From Laburnicola sp. R22_1 (Eukaryota; Ascomycota; Dothideomycetes; Pleosporales; Didymosphaeriaceae): a DNA stretch of 64,000 nt. The position numbers and the translations under genes were made by a program. The stretch lies in contig JACONQ010000002.1 of the NCBI GenBank assembly GCA_014281115.1, forward strand, positions 1,178,001 to 1,242,000, written 5' to 3'. Below, piece by piece: positions 11,828 to 22,786 of the stretch (its first letter is position 1; every line of letters starts with the position of its first letter). Under the pieces are notes generated by a model. It saw nothing but the letters and a program-made list of their open reading frames with translations. It did no database searches and was not told where the DNA came from.

Positions 11828-14045
11828 ATGGTCAACGGGGTGGTCTACAAAGACCTGCTACCCATACCTGCGGAAGATCCTACCAAGGTGGAGGGTACAA
11901 CGCCTACCTTGACCGACCAACCAACTGAGAGCCATGCCTTAGCCATGGAGGCAGCAAAGAACCCGGAGCTGCAGGGGGCAGCACAGGTTGAACATGGCAA
12001 TGAGGTAGTGGATCTAGGATGGAATGAGCCTAAAGAGGCGGTTTCGAAACCACTTGTGGGCGGACTCAGCAATGAAGATGTCTGGGTGCTGGTCCGAAGG
12101 TTCAACAAGGCAAGAAGCGCACGATTCTCCCATAAGTGGTACTAACATGAGTAACAGCAAATGTATCATGTCAAAGAGATCCCCAATCCACCTCCCGGCG
12201 GCCTCGATGTTAACATCGCAGACGAAGAGGAGTTCTCGCCTGACAAACTGAGGAGCAATATTGAGCGTCTGTACATGACCATCGTGAGTATTTCTGTTGA
12301 ACTTATGATTCGATTCTCTTACACAATGCTAGGGCATTGGTCTGATGGCTTTCGCAAAGCACATCGTGCGGTTGCGATCCTGGCGCGAGACACGACGAAC
12401 CTCGTCGTTCTGTGCGGCGTACTTTGCCGCCTGGTTCTTCAACTTGCTAGTCCCTCTCCTATCTCTCACCCTCATCGCACTGATTGCGTATCCGCCCGCC
12501 CGCTCTATAATGTTCCCGCCCGCTCCAATCGCTTTGGTGTCAGCTAGTACTGGGGGTGTGCAGAAACCAAAGGCTGGCACGTTAGGAAGCCACGACAGTG
12601 CTACTGGGGCTCCGGAGAACCACAAGGGCGAAGCAGTTGAGCAGGAGGCGAACAGTTTTGTCACTGGAATTGCTTCCATAGCACTGTCGAGTGCGGCCGG
12701 AAAGCATCCTCAAGGAGAACCGCCAGCTGAAGCTGACTCTTCGGCAGACGGTGTTCCAGATCCGACTTTGGTCGCTTTGGGTGCTGCTGAGGCAAAGGAC
12801 AAGGCTGCTGGTGTAACTCCGACAAAGGAGCATGACAAGACAAAGGTGCCCATGGAGACTGCTATGTGGACAAAGATGCGCCCGATCATGCACGGCATTG
12901 CTGATGTAACGGATACTTGGGAACGCTTCGCAAAGTGAGTAACGTATCTCTCTGACATGAAATCATTCTGACCTTCGAGCAGTGCACTCTCGCCCGCGCC
13001 TCCTTTTCCTCAAGACCGCTACCGCCTCCGCTTGGCTGCTCTCGTTGCTCCTATCGTTCTTCTTTCTCTCTTCGTTACGTCTTACATGTTCGTCAAAGGC
13101 GTCACATTTGGCGTAGGCTTCGGTTTCTTTGGTGATCCTGTCATTAAACCAGCGTTCGCGTACCTCAACCGCAAATTCCCCAACTGGCAGAAGCTGCTTG
13201 AGCTTCGTAACACGGTATTGAAGGGCGTGCCAACTAATGCTCAGCTCACTATCACCCTCCTTCGTATCGGCGAAGCCAACAAAGCACCTCTACCTCCTCC
13301 GCCACATATTGCTCATCCACCGCCAGAAAAGCCTGCCGAGATAAGCGAAAATGACCTGCGTGCGACTGGTGCGGATCACCCACTCAATGCAACTGAGGAA
13401 GAGCTCGATGAGGCCATGACACACGACCCCAGCACCGCCCATGAGACCGGCGGCTCCGACATTGACGCCTCCAAGAACACGAAGCACGGCAAAAAGGGCA
13501 GCAAGATCCTCGGCTTTTTCAAGGGTACCATGAAGGGGGGTGTCGAGACCACTATCGGTGCCGACAAAGTCAAAGCCGCAGTGGGGGATATGCACGCAAA
13601 GAATCGTCTGGGTGCCGTCCCGAAACCAGACGAAATCCTCAAGTCTGGACCTGTCGAATTCAAAGCACGATATAAGGGGCAGAAAGGGCACGTCTATATC
13701 ACGACCAAAGCAACCATTCCTTGCGTCGCCTTTTCCACGGACAGTTCGATGGAGAAGATTGGTTCAGAGGAAAGAGAAGATTTGCATCCGCTTTGGAGTA
13801 TACCCATAGGCGAAATCAAAGAGATGCGAAAGGTTGGTGGATATGGATGGAAAGCTAAGCTCGTCGTGGGATGGGCGATGGACAGAGAGGTTGCCGACGG
13901 ATTGGAGATTATTGTGAAAGAGAAGCTCGGAGAAGTGGAGAAGAAAGGGGAACCAAACAAGTTCAAGGTAACGGCGATACCATTAAGAGATGAGCTGTTC
14001 AATCGGTTGGTCAGCATGGGTGGGCAGAAGTGGGAGTGTTGGTAG
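11828..14045 (+). CDS. DUF3292-like fungal membrane protein
   Basis: Function unknown; it resembles the fungal DUF3292 family in length and layout. Exons 11828-12109, 12158-12283, 12333-12934 and 12983-14045 give 690 residues. Intron 1 is a GC-AG intron (AAG|GCAAGA donor, TACTAAC branch, CAG acceptor); the other two are GT-AG, 49 and 48 bp. Landmarks: LSNEDVWVLVRRFNKQMYHVKEI, IERLYMTIGIGLMAFAKHIVRLRSW, then a hydrophobic hairpin AYFAAWFFNLLVPLLS with following residues (a likely membrane segment). A second membrane region, LRLAALVAPIVLLSLFVTSY, follows a 160-residue Ala/Glu/Lys-rich linker, with GVGFGFFGDPVIKPAFAYLN after it. The C-terminal ~150 residues (PVEFKARYKGQKGHVYITT... IPIGEIKEMRKVGGYGWK) look like a GRAM/PH-type beta domain, which would fit a membrane-contact or lipid-binding role; that is inference. 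Family assignment is from memory of its architecture. Confidence 0.85.
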
Positions 14046-17000
14046 AAGTTACTGGTCTGCGTGGGTGGTCACGGAGAAGTCTAGTCGGTTTGGATAAGGA
14101 AGGTATACCCTATTGATTGCTGTCACGGATGATAATACACGTTGTAATGAGTACACAACATGAACTGATGGTAGGGGAACATTTGCAAGGCGGAATGGCG
14201 AAAGTCCTTGTAGTGTGGAATCATACAGATTGAGGTATCCCTAACGGCGATCAACCGACGCCGTCTGACTAGCTCCAACATGCAACGCCAATGCTGCTCC
14301 TCGTATGTGACTCACAATGGGCAGAGCAGATGCGGACATGTGTCTCCGCATGCTACTAACGCCGTGTCGATCCAACTAACGCCGAAGAATGGGCGCTGGT
14401 CTGGAATCCATCCATTTCTCACCATGCACATGATCTATCTCGTCGCGATATTCGCGGATGAGATCAACGCCCGTCATCTCTGTCGCACCCGCATCTGCCC
14501 GACCGGCGACCGCGCCTTCCGACCCCTTCCGCCAAGCATCGTGAGACGAAAACTCGACGAAAACTCACCACCCACCCACATGAAAAAAAACTCCTGCACG
14601 ACTTGCAATATTGATCATGACATGCCATGTTCCCGAAAACCATGGTCACAGCACCAGTACCACGCCCGCCCCACCACAGGTACTAGAAATTTTGCCTCGC
14701 CGAGCATTTTCAGCTGAAAGAGTGGGGGTTCGCCGACCCGGTGTAAAACTTCTTCCCGATACGGGCGTAGCCCCATGCACGTGCTGCCGCGTCTTCCAAG
14801 GTTGCCGGTGCTAGATTTTAGAGAAGAAAAAAACGTTCATCGTGACGCTACGTCCTAGTAGACTGCAACTGCATGCCGATCATCCGCGTCGCGCATGCGG
14901 CCGAGGTTGCGGTGTCCGCGGGAGGCGAGCGGGTTTTTGGCTAGGTAGGTACCGGGTGTGATGGTTATGTAAGTGTGAGGGGAGAGTATCGGTATGGCGG
15001 ATAGACTACGTTGCGTATCCGAGCCCGAGGCATGAACGTCGTGGGTGTCCTGGGTGGGATAAGCCGGTTTGTCGCATGAGGGGTTGTCAACTGGTTTGCG
15101 ATGTGACTCAGATCCGAGGTGTGTCTCAGGGTTAGAATGCGCGTTTGGTGGATGCCAATGGTGAGGATGGTAGGTAAGGTAGCTGCAAAGGCATCTCAAA
15201 TGAAGGCGCATGAAACGATGGGGCTGAGCGAGGCATGATTGTTTAAACTTTGAGTATAGACGGGACTACAGTACCAGCGCGTTGCTACCTCGATCAGGAA
15301 ACCGCTGCTGGCACAGCTCATCCAGACCACTCTTCATCCAACCGTCCACAAAACACAGTGAAAGTACTTGTCGCCCGGCGCAAAACAACCGAGACATGGT
15401 ATCCCCGGGCCACCAGTTGAGCCACGACGTGCCACGTTGAGATGCAGGAACGGGGCTAGGGAACCGATGCTGATGAGAGGCTGGTGTTTGTGGGGCGCAC
15501 CGCGCGCTGGTACCTGGGTCCTTTGAGGCTGCCTGAGATGCAGGGTTTGAAATGAAATGTCACCTTTTGCTGCTTGAGGCCAACAATGTACATGTCATCA
15601 GCATCTGGGCTGTGGAACGAGGCAGGCATCTCCTCAGCTCGCTCTGGAGTCTGGAGTCTGCGGCATACTACTCGCCCCCAATATGCACTTGGGCTGGAAC
15701 GTGGTTATCGCCAGTCGCCGTGCTGTGCGCCCGTGCCGCGCCACACATCATCATTCATTGACTTTCATTCGTTGCGGCGGTGCGGCTTGTGCCAACGCAT
15801 CTATGTATCTGCGGCGAGTTTCGCAGTGGGCACTGACTTGTGCAAGAACGAAACAACACACGTGCTCGTTCGCTATCCATCCATCCCTCCAAGGCTCCAA
15901 CCTTCCCGAATCCGCCCCTTCAGGCCTCAGGGCAAACAAAGCGCAGCATGCATAACACCCTCGACGAGGGGCGTAAATCCCGCCAGGCACCTACCTGTCG
16001 TCCCTGTTTCACAGCCCTACCAACCCAAGGCTCTCGGGCGAAAAAATAAATTGTGCGGCGCATAACCAGTTGGCCCTGCAACATCAAACGAAACATTGAA
16101 TATGAAATATGAAACGGTCTTGTCAGCTTCGGGATTGCTGAATGAACTCGGGATACCATATGTTGCTGGCAGGCAGTGGTACCGAGCTGAGCTGATGAGA
16201 TGAGATTGGGAGGATTGGTTGGTTGGCCCTTGGGAGCACACGATCTCCATCTTGCATGTCCCATCTTATCCCCGCAAATCCATCTATCTCGTGGCGTTTT
16301 GAAACAAAAACAGGAAAATAAGGATGAGGATACAAGGCCGGACATATAGTTGCGCAATGCCCAATGCCAATGCCCACGTCAACGCCAACGCACACCAGCC
16401 ACTTGGACGCGTGCAAATGACATCTGCCACCGCCACTGCCAGGCGCATACGACGTATGTACTGTACGTAGACCGCCGACGTTCCGTAGCGTCGTCATCAA
16501 GTCAAGCAAGTCACAAGACGCACGGAAAGCCGGCTTCGCTCCGATCGATCGAACACGACAAAGGAAACTTGCGGAATCGTTGTACAACCGCGACCGTCCG
16601 CGCCTCGGGACCGAGCGCAGACGCGAGCGATGGACGGCGACCACGGCTCACGGAGTCATTCTAAATCCCGAGCGACGAGCGTGGGAGACAGATCTGAGAT
16701 TCCCGCCGGAAACCATTCGTCCACTTTGCGCATGCGCACCTGCAATACTGTTGTCATGTGTCCGAAACATTCCCTTCCTTCCTTCCCTTCCTCCACACTT
16801 TACCCGAGCCGCAGTTTTAGTTGGCCCAAGGATTGCCTAGGTGGTTGCCTTGACTACGCATATGCATACGTATGTTGTACAGTTGTACGCTGCTGTTGGT
16901 TGCGCAGTTTGTACACGCACGCAGAAGTAGTCGTACCGTATAGGATACGCGTACCTACTATGCGACACGCGGGTATACAGTACTTTCGCAATGTGCGCCG

Positions 17001-17554
17001 TAACAGGTTTGGGCGGGGCGCCGGTCAGGGCCGGGGCGCCAAGGCGTAGGGAAGGAAAGGTTTGGGGCGTGCGTAGGGATTCTCTTGATGTTGCAGGGGT
17101 GAGCGGTGTGGCGCATGGGAAAGACGGCCAGACGGTCTTGTTTATGCAATCATCATGAAAAGGGTCCAGGATGAAGAGTGTGGGTAACAAGAAATGATTC
17201 TCACAAAGCAAGAGGAAATTCAGTGTTCGGTAGATTTAATAGTTTGGTATTTGGTCCTAAGGGGAGATGCTCATCCCGTTATGTGGGAGATCTCGTACCA
17301 GCCTAGGTATTGTCCCATCCATGATATGATCCGTCCCTGTCCCAATCTATCCAAGTAAGTCTGAGTTGGGTAGTCCGTGTTCCATAGTCCGTTGCAGCGT
17401 AATCGGTAGCTGTCTTTCAAATTCTCAATCAAAAAAAGTCCATCCCGTAGACAAAGGAAATGTGATATCATGCTCCCAAAGCGCCATGCTGAATCGACTC
17501 GCTCGCTAAAATGCTCAATCAATGACAAGAAAAAGGTCGACGGGCTTGGTTGGC
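14046..17554. other. 3.5 kb gene-poor intergenic region
   Basis: Base composition is like the genic DNA, not AT-rich, yet no frame shows splice-supported coding potential or family resemblance. Open frames near 14280-14717, 15574-16065 and 16350-16664 are low-complexity or overlap one another on both strands. It may hold long UTRs, a non-coding RNA, or a gene I cannot see. Confidence 0.45.
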
Positions 17555-18304
17555 CTAGTAACTTGTGATGAGCGGAGCGGTGGATTCGGGTAGATATATC
17601 TCGTCGTTTTCGAACAGTGGTTGTGACTTTTCGTCGTAGAAGGTTGTCGTGAGCATGGCCTCCTTTGTTGAGAATTCCATGCTGGGTTGCGGCGGGGTAA
17701 GCGGTGACTCGTCGTCCGAGTCCTCGTCGTGGACGAGCTCGGGCGGGGATTGTGATGGCACGCGGGTGAGAGCGAGATCTGCGTCGTCCTCCAAGTCGTC
17801 ATACTGGTCATCCTCGTCCTCGGCCTCGGTGGTTGTGATCTGCACTGGTGCCTGAGCGATGCGGCGGGGCAGCTGGATCATGTCGAAGTCGCCGTCCTCG
17901 TCGTAGTAGTCGGAGTCAGAGTCAGAGTCGGAATCGGAGTCGGATGAGTCGTCGTCTTCGTGGACAATGCTGTCTACCCATTGAATGTGTCGTGACTCTT
18001 CCGACTTCTGTGCCTTGGCGACGGTGTTGTGGAACCAGGCCTCCTGCTGGCGCTCGGCGTCCTGGAGCTCGAGCATGAGGGAGTCGAGGAGGTTGGCGTG
18101 GCCGACGAGCAGGCGGAGGTCGTGGTCGGCGCGGCAGGCCTCTTTGCCCAGCTTGGAGCGGGCCGAGGCGGCGATGTAGTAGGTCTGGGTGAGAGACATC
18201 TTCTGCTTCTTTGGCGGCGGCGAGGAGACAAAGGGCGTGCGAATCGTCTCGGCGGAGAAGGGCTCGAAGTCGGTTCGGATCCTGAGGTGCGAAGAGGAAG
18301 GCAT
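17555..18304 (-). CDS. conserved fungal acidic protein of unknown function
   Basis: Single-exon, 249 residues. The N-terminal half is well structured: PPPKKQKMSLTQTYYIAASA, then a helical stretch rich in charged residues (ADHDLRLLVGHANLLDSLM, ELQDAERQQEAWFHNTVAKA) and RHIQWVDSIVHEDDD. The C-terminal half is acidic and disordered, with a (DS)n run at about residues 121-131, DYYDEDGDFDM, and many DE clusters. The short C-terminus YLPESTAPLITSY may be conserved. The basic KKQK near residue 32-36 could be a nuclear signal. Starts at 18304 and 18199 (MSLTQTYY) are both possible; I took the longer. I do not recognise a named family. A 5' UTR intron is plausible because the leader region to 18430 has splice-like sites. 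Confidence 0.7.
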   Translation of the reverse strand: MPSSSHLRIRTDFEPFSAETIRTPFVSSPPPKKQKMSLTQTYYIAASARSKLGKEACRADHDLRLLVGHANLLDSLMLELQDAERQQEAWFHNTVAKAQKSEESRHIQWVDSIVHEDDDSSDSDSDSDSDSDYYDEDGDFDMIQLPRRIAQAPVQITTTEAEDEDDQYDDLEDDADLALTRVPSQSPPELVHDEDSDDESPLTPPQPSMEFSTKEAMLTTTFYDEKSQPLFENDEIYLPESTAPLITSY

Positions 18305-21300
18305 GGTGGTTATGTAGGCAGAAGGATTTTGGCCTGGACCGGTGAGTCAGTGAGCTGTGACTGGAAGGGCGCAGGCAGCACAAACCTATTCTCCTGCAGT
18401 AGCCGGGGGCGGTGGTTCGAGCGGGGGGGTTCGAGGACAAAGCCGGTGGTGTGACGAAGCTGGAATTGTAGATGGCCGACAAGAATCTTGTTGAAACCCG
18501 TAGACTGATGTATGTATTGCGTTGAAGCGGGAGGCGTGCCGGCCTGACGAGCGCGGGCCTGGCGTATATATGTTTCTCTGACGCTGCATGACCCTGGCCG
18601 GGCTGCTCGGGCTTTGAGCATCACCGACAAGTGCTCACCGCACAGGCTGCGCCCAGCGTCCAAGCGTCTCGGCCACGCAGTTTGATAATCCCAGGCTGCC
18701 AGTGCTGCTGCCCAGGTGCTGTCGTCCGCTAGCTCCGTGCGCGTCGCTTCGTGATTACGCCGCGAGCCTGCACCGGCGCCCCCGTCCGGCCGGCCGCATT
18801 CCACCAAAGGCCCATGCTGGGCGAATCTGCGCAGGGAGCGCCCTTTTGGCGTTGAGTCACCGCGTGCGTGTGTTAGTCACCACCCCCCTCACCGCTCCAC
18901 GCTCGACGCTCGACGCTGCTCGCGAGCGCGCTGCACTGCACTGCTGCCCTGCATAGGTACTCCGCGTGCCGCCATTCACCGTCCATGTCCCTTCCAGCTG
19001 ACCGACGTCACCGCCCGCCCAGCGGACCATCCGTCGGCCGTCAAAAGCACTGCGCTGCCGTCGTGCATCCTCTACCAACTTCCCAGGTCGCAGCCACAGC
19101 GTCGGCCCTCTGCTCGTCCGTCGCCCGGCTCGCAGCCTGAGCCTGAGCCTGAGCCTGGCACTCGTGCTGCTCGGACGAACACAGCTCGGACGAACTGAAC
19201 CCCCTTCTCTTGCCCACCGTCGCGCTAATCAAGCACGCCTTCATCGTCTTCATCGTCTTTCTTTGTGATTGTCATGTTCAGCCTGACTCTTCACGCCTGG
19301 CGCGCCCTGGTTGGCCCGGCGACTGGCTTGGCGAGGAGTTGCTGAGAAATCTCGCACTGACAAATTGCACACGACTTCCCCCGCCAATGCCCATTGTTCC
19401 TTCCCTAACGTTAGGCTCACGATGGCACACGCACGCCTTACATGATCATGAATTCATCAGCCCTCTCCGAGCTTTGTCCTGCAAGCCGACCCCTCACCGC
19501 GATGCCCTCATGTGCAATATCGCAGCCACAGAATCCTGCCCGTGTGAGCGACAGGTACCGCGCCAGGAACACCACCCTCCACTTCTATTTCCAACCCACG
19601 CTTGCAACCTTGATGCACGATGCCACAGCTCTCAGGCACGCAAGCCACACCGCGTATCCCCGCCAACCTTCCACGCTGCTCGTCCTCGCGAATCGCGACC
19701 AGGCGTTCCCAAGGGCTGAACATGCCCAAAGCGGCAAGTTTCTCGCCTTCAGCTCTCGCTTCGCTCCCAGATTGGCCTTGGCGTCTGCCCAGTCATGCTT
19801 CGCACAGCCCTACCGTTACCATTGCGCTGTTCAGGCTAACACTACCTGCGGGGCGTGAATCAAGCGTCTTACATACTTCCCTTCTGGGTAATCAGTTGCA
19901 ACCCTTCACCGCTGCGTCTGTGCGCCTCGTCCACCGCAGCCTCACCGCCAGGCCCTGAGTGATACAATGCCGACGAGTTTTAAGATGAGTCGAATTGCGC
20001 AATCATTCGTTACATCGCTTATGCGACACAGCCAGGGCATGACTCTGATTTTGCTTAACTTTGGCTGTTGCTCACTTCTGGAATCCTGAACGCATTGACG
20101 GCACGTCCAAAATTGACAGTTGGTCCAGCTTTGGCTATCGGAATTCCCAGTCGATAACACCCTTGGTAAAATCACCAGAAAGAGTTACACTTGTACACCA
20201 AGTTGCATTTTCTTTTGCTGCGTTGTTTAATTTCGCTTTCGCTAATGATTGCTCCGCGCCATACACCGCCAGGCCTGGTTACACAGAACACCAATGCATG
20301 CACACGACATACGTCCATACCGCTCTTCAAGGAGGAAACAGCTGCGGAAAAGTCTACGAGGAATCATACATTTCGACAAGAGTACATTTGCCATACACCA
20401 GCCAACCGCGCAAGCAGAATCGTCGCTGATGAGATCGACAATACCCCCAGCATGGCGCTATGCGCATGACGCTACATATGGCGATAAATCAACCACGTCA
20501 ATAATCACGATCGCGGATAGACTTTAACATATTCTCTTCTACCTCATCGTAGTGGCTGCGGATCAGACGGCATTGTTGGTAATCCGATAACCGAATATTG
20601 ACTACAACCATTGGCCATTTCCGTCCGTGATGCCAACATCCAGAATACTATGACGGTTGCAATGTACCGATACGTAGGTAGAAAACGCTTGGAAATCCAG
20701 CCGTTTCAAAACTTCCATCCTGTTCAGCGGGATTCCACGGCCCTGACTAAAGTGTGGGGAAGGAAAGTCCCCGAAGTCCGCGTGTTGGCAGGACGCCAAC
20801 TCCGGAATGTCTCGAGGATGGATGAATGGATGGTGGCACGGTCAACGCTAATCTGCAGATAGACAGCGATAAGGAATCTCCGGAGCGGGGCATGCGGGGC
20901 GATCGACGATTAGTGCATCCGATGTAGGTATTGGAGGCGTTCCGCCAATACTAAGTCTCGGCATCTACGCTATTGTCCATTTGGATCGGTTCGACTCGTT
21001 CTGGTGTCTTCCAGTCTTGGTATTGAAAGTCCGAAGGAAGGTCCGTTGGATGGGATGGTGTTCGTTTTGCGGACGTGGGTTTCTGACCGTGCAGCTAGTG
21101 GGTAGGTGTACGACGTGTTGCATCGTCTTCTGGTACTGGATCGGAGTAGGTGATGCTGGCTTGAGACGAGGTTGGTTGGGGCATTCACTACTCTGTCAGT
21201 CAGTATGTTTTGGCGAATGGAATTGAATCACAGTTGTTTTGCGCTGTAGAGGAAAAGCGTACCGCGTAGACTAAAAGCACGAATGGCAGGTTATTAGTGC

Positions 21301-21322
21301 ACAAGACGCAATATGCCTCATA
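18305..21322. other. 3 kb gene-poor region, GC-rich at its left end
   Basis: 18305-19200 is GC-rich and probably contains the promoter and 5' UTR of the acidic-protein gene. A (CCTGAG)n tract lies near 19136-19160. The long open frames here (19210-19719, 19442-19858, 20061-20429) overlap in different frames and show no recognisable domain, so I do not call them. Nothing else found. Confidence 0.4.
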
Positions 21323-21330
21323 GGTTTATG
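21323..21330. repeat. 8-bp target-site duplication, left copy
   Basis: GGTTTATG immediately left of the MITE; the identical copy is at 21493-21500. Confidence 0.88.
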
Positions 21331-21492
21331 CAGCGTAGCCAACGTACCGTAGTGGAGTACAGCCATAAGTACAGCCAAAGCGTGCACAGTTTATAGAGTG
21401 CGCTTTTTACCTTAAAACCAACCAACATAGCAGCCGTGCACGCTTTGGCCATACTTGCAGCTGTACTCCGCTACGGTACGTTGGCTACGCTG
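21331..21492. mobile_element. hAT-type MITE, 162 bp, with 8-bp target duplication
   Basis: Two 57-bp inverted arms, 21331-21387 and 21436-21492, differ at only 6 positions and flank a 48-bp spacer. The ends read CAGCGTAGCC... and ...GGCTACGCTG. Directly outside them is a perfect 8-bp direct repeat GGTTTATG (21323-21330 and 21493-21500). Long TIRs beginning CAG, 8-bp target duplications and no coding capacity are the hallmarks of a non-autonomous hAT element. Seen directly: the arms and the duplication. Inferred: the hAT superfamily and mobilisation by a transposase encoded elsewhere. The element keeps its GC content, so it does not look RIP-mutated. Confidence 0.9.
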
Positions 21493-21500
21493 GGTTTATG
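21493..21500. repeat. 8-bp target-site duplication, right copy
   Basis: GGTTTATG immediately right of the MITE, identical to 21323-21330. Confidence 0.88.
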
Positions 21501-22786
21501 GAATCTAGAATCACTCACATCCATGTATATTCGTTTTTGTCAGATACACGTTAAAGTAATCTGGGTAGCCAGCCCGCCTACGCAGTCAAACATCAACTCT
21601 TGTTGTGTACAGCAAGCACTACGAGGCACTCACCCCCAACTCATCTCCTCAATTCTACACCGCATGTTCAAACAATCTTTTTTTATTCATCCTCATTTTC
21701 CTATGGTCTGTTTCTACCTCCTGCATCCTGCATCTCGCATTTTTAGTCATGTCTTTCTTTGTCCACTACCCATTTGTAAAGAATAGATAATTAGCATGGG
21801 CATATAGGCATTTCTAGGATAGATTATTACACAACACACTACACTCATATTTGTATATCAAGTCAACCTAGAGGTCATTCAAAGGGATTTTTTTGTGATC
21901 ACCTTTTTTACGCTCTTTTTGATTACTAAGCAGGGGGCTCCGCTCTTTTTGTCATGTTATTTGAGATGAAAGCCTTTGTCGTCCTACCCCTAGGTAGTTA
22001 ATTTAACGCCACATAGATGTATAGATGCCGCTATCACCTGGCAAGAACGAATTCGCCTCTTTCCCAGCTATAAAGATGCAGTGTCATCCCACATCGACAA
22101 GAAGGCTGATAAATCTCGCCTAATGAGGTATATTGTTGCTCCTAATAGACCTAGGGATGCGCATTATCAGCCAAGGTATGTACACTACCTTCTACGTGGA
22201 CACTAAAGCCCTTACTAGAGTCTGCATGAAGCGGAGAAGTTCGATACGATCTGATGAAGCCGTAGTACTGCGACTTGAATCTCTTGGTCGAGGATGTGAG
22301 TTATGATTAACGGTCAATAGATTCATTCACGTTGTTATAGATTGCTCGAATAGATGAACTGAGTGAACTTGAGCCTCGATGTTAGCGCCCAGCCACAACT
22401 CCATCACGCAATGCTTTGTCTAGATATATCCCAGCGGTCTAGAGTGCAAACCGCACTCGATCCGCGAAAAGAGTATCACAAAACCCGTTGGTTAACAGCC
22501 GAATATTGTTTAGATTGATGCGCGTTTGCATACTTAAGTCACGAAACCGAATTGTACTTGCGAACGTATTAGCATTGTTACATTTTCGATGGGTCAAAAA
22601 GTCAGGCGTATGAGTGGATTGAATTGATGCATTTCGCTAGGTTCCATAACGCTGTTTCTGTACTTGCTATATTGCTTCTTGATGGTGAAGCACACGAATC
22701 ATATCATACATGTGGTTCTAATGCAACCCCCTCCTCTCTCTTGGGATCCTTATCTGCTCCTAACATCGCTGCGCACAACTATAGTG
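21501..22786. other. intergenic with repeat fragment and an orphan open frame
   Basis: Besides the repeat at 21900-22020, a start-less open frame at about 22005-22206 encodes ITWQERIRLFPSYKDAVSSH and RLMRYIVAPNRPRDAHYQ before a stop. It looks like a fragment of a real coding sequence but I cannot name it. The rest holds nothing recognised. Confidence 0.4.
21900..22020 (+). repeat. repeat fragment, less-mutated relative of the 29.4 kb AT block
   Basis: TTTTTACGCTCTTTTTGAT followed by TACTAAGCAGGGGGCTCCG and, near 21966-22010, a segment with GAAAGCCTTTGTCGTCC and CCCTAGGTAGTTAATTTAAC. The same order recurs at about 29390-29560, where most differences are C-to-T or G-to-A. The element identity is unknown. 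Confidence 0.6.

Noticed and set aside
15574..16065. 163-codon open frame
   Set aside because: Overlaps open frames on both strands; no protein-like pattern.
19210..19858. overlapping open frames of 138-169 codons
   Set aside because: Compete with one another, composition like translated non-coding DNA, no motifs.
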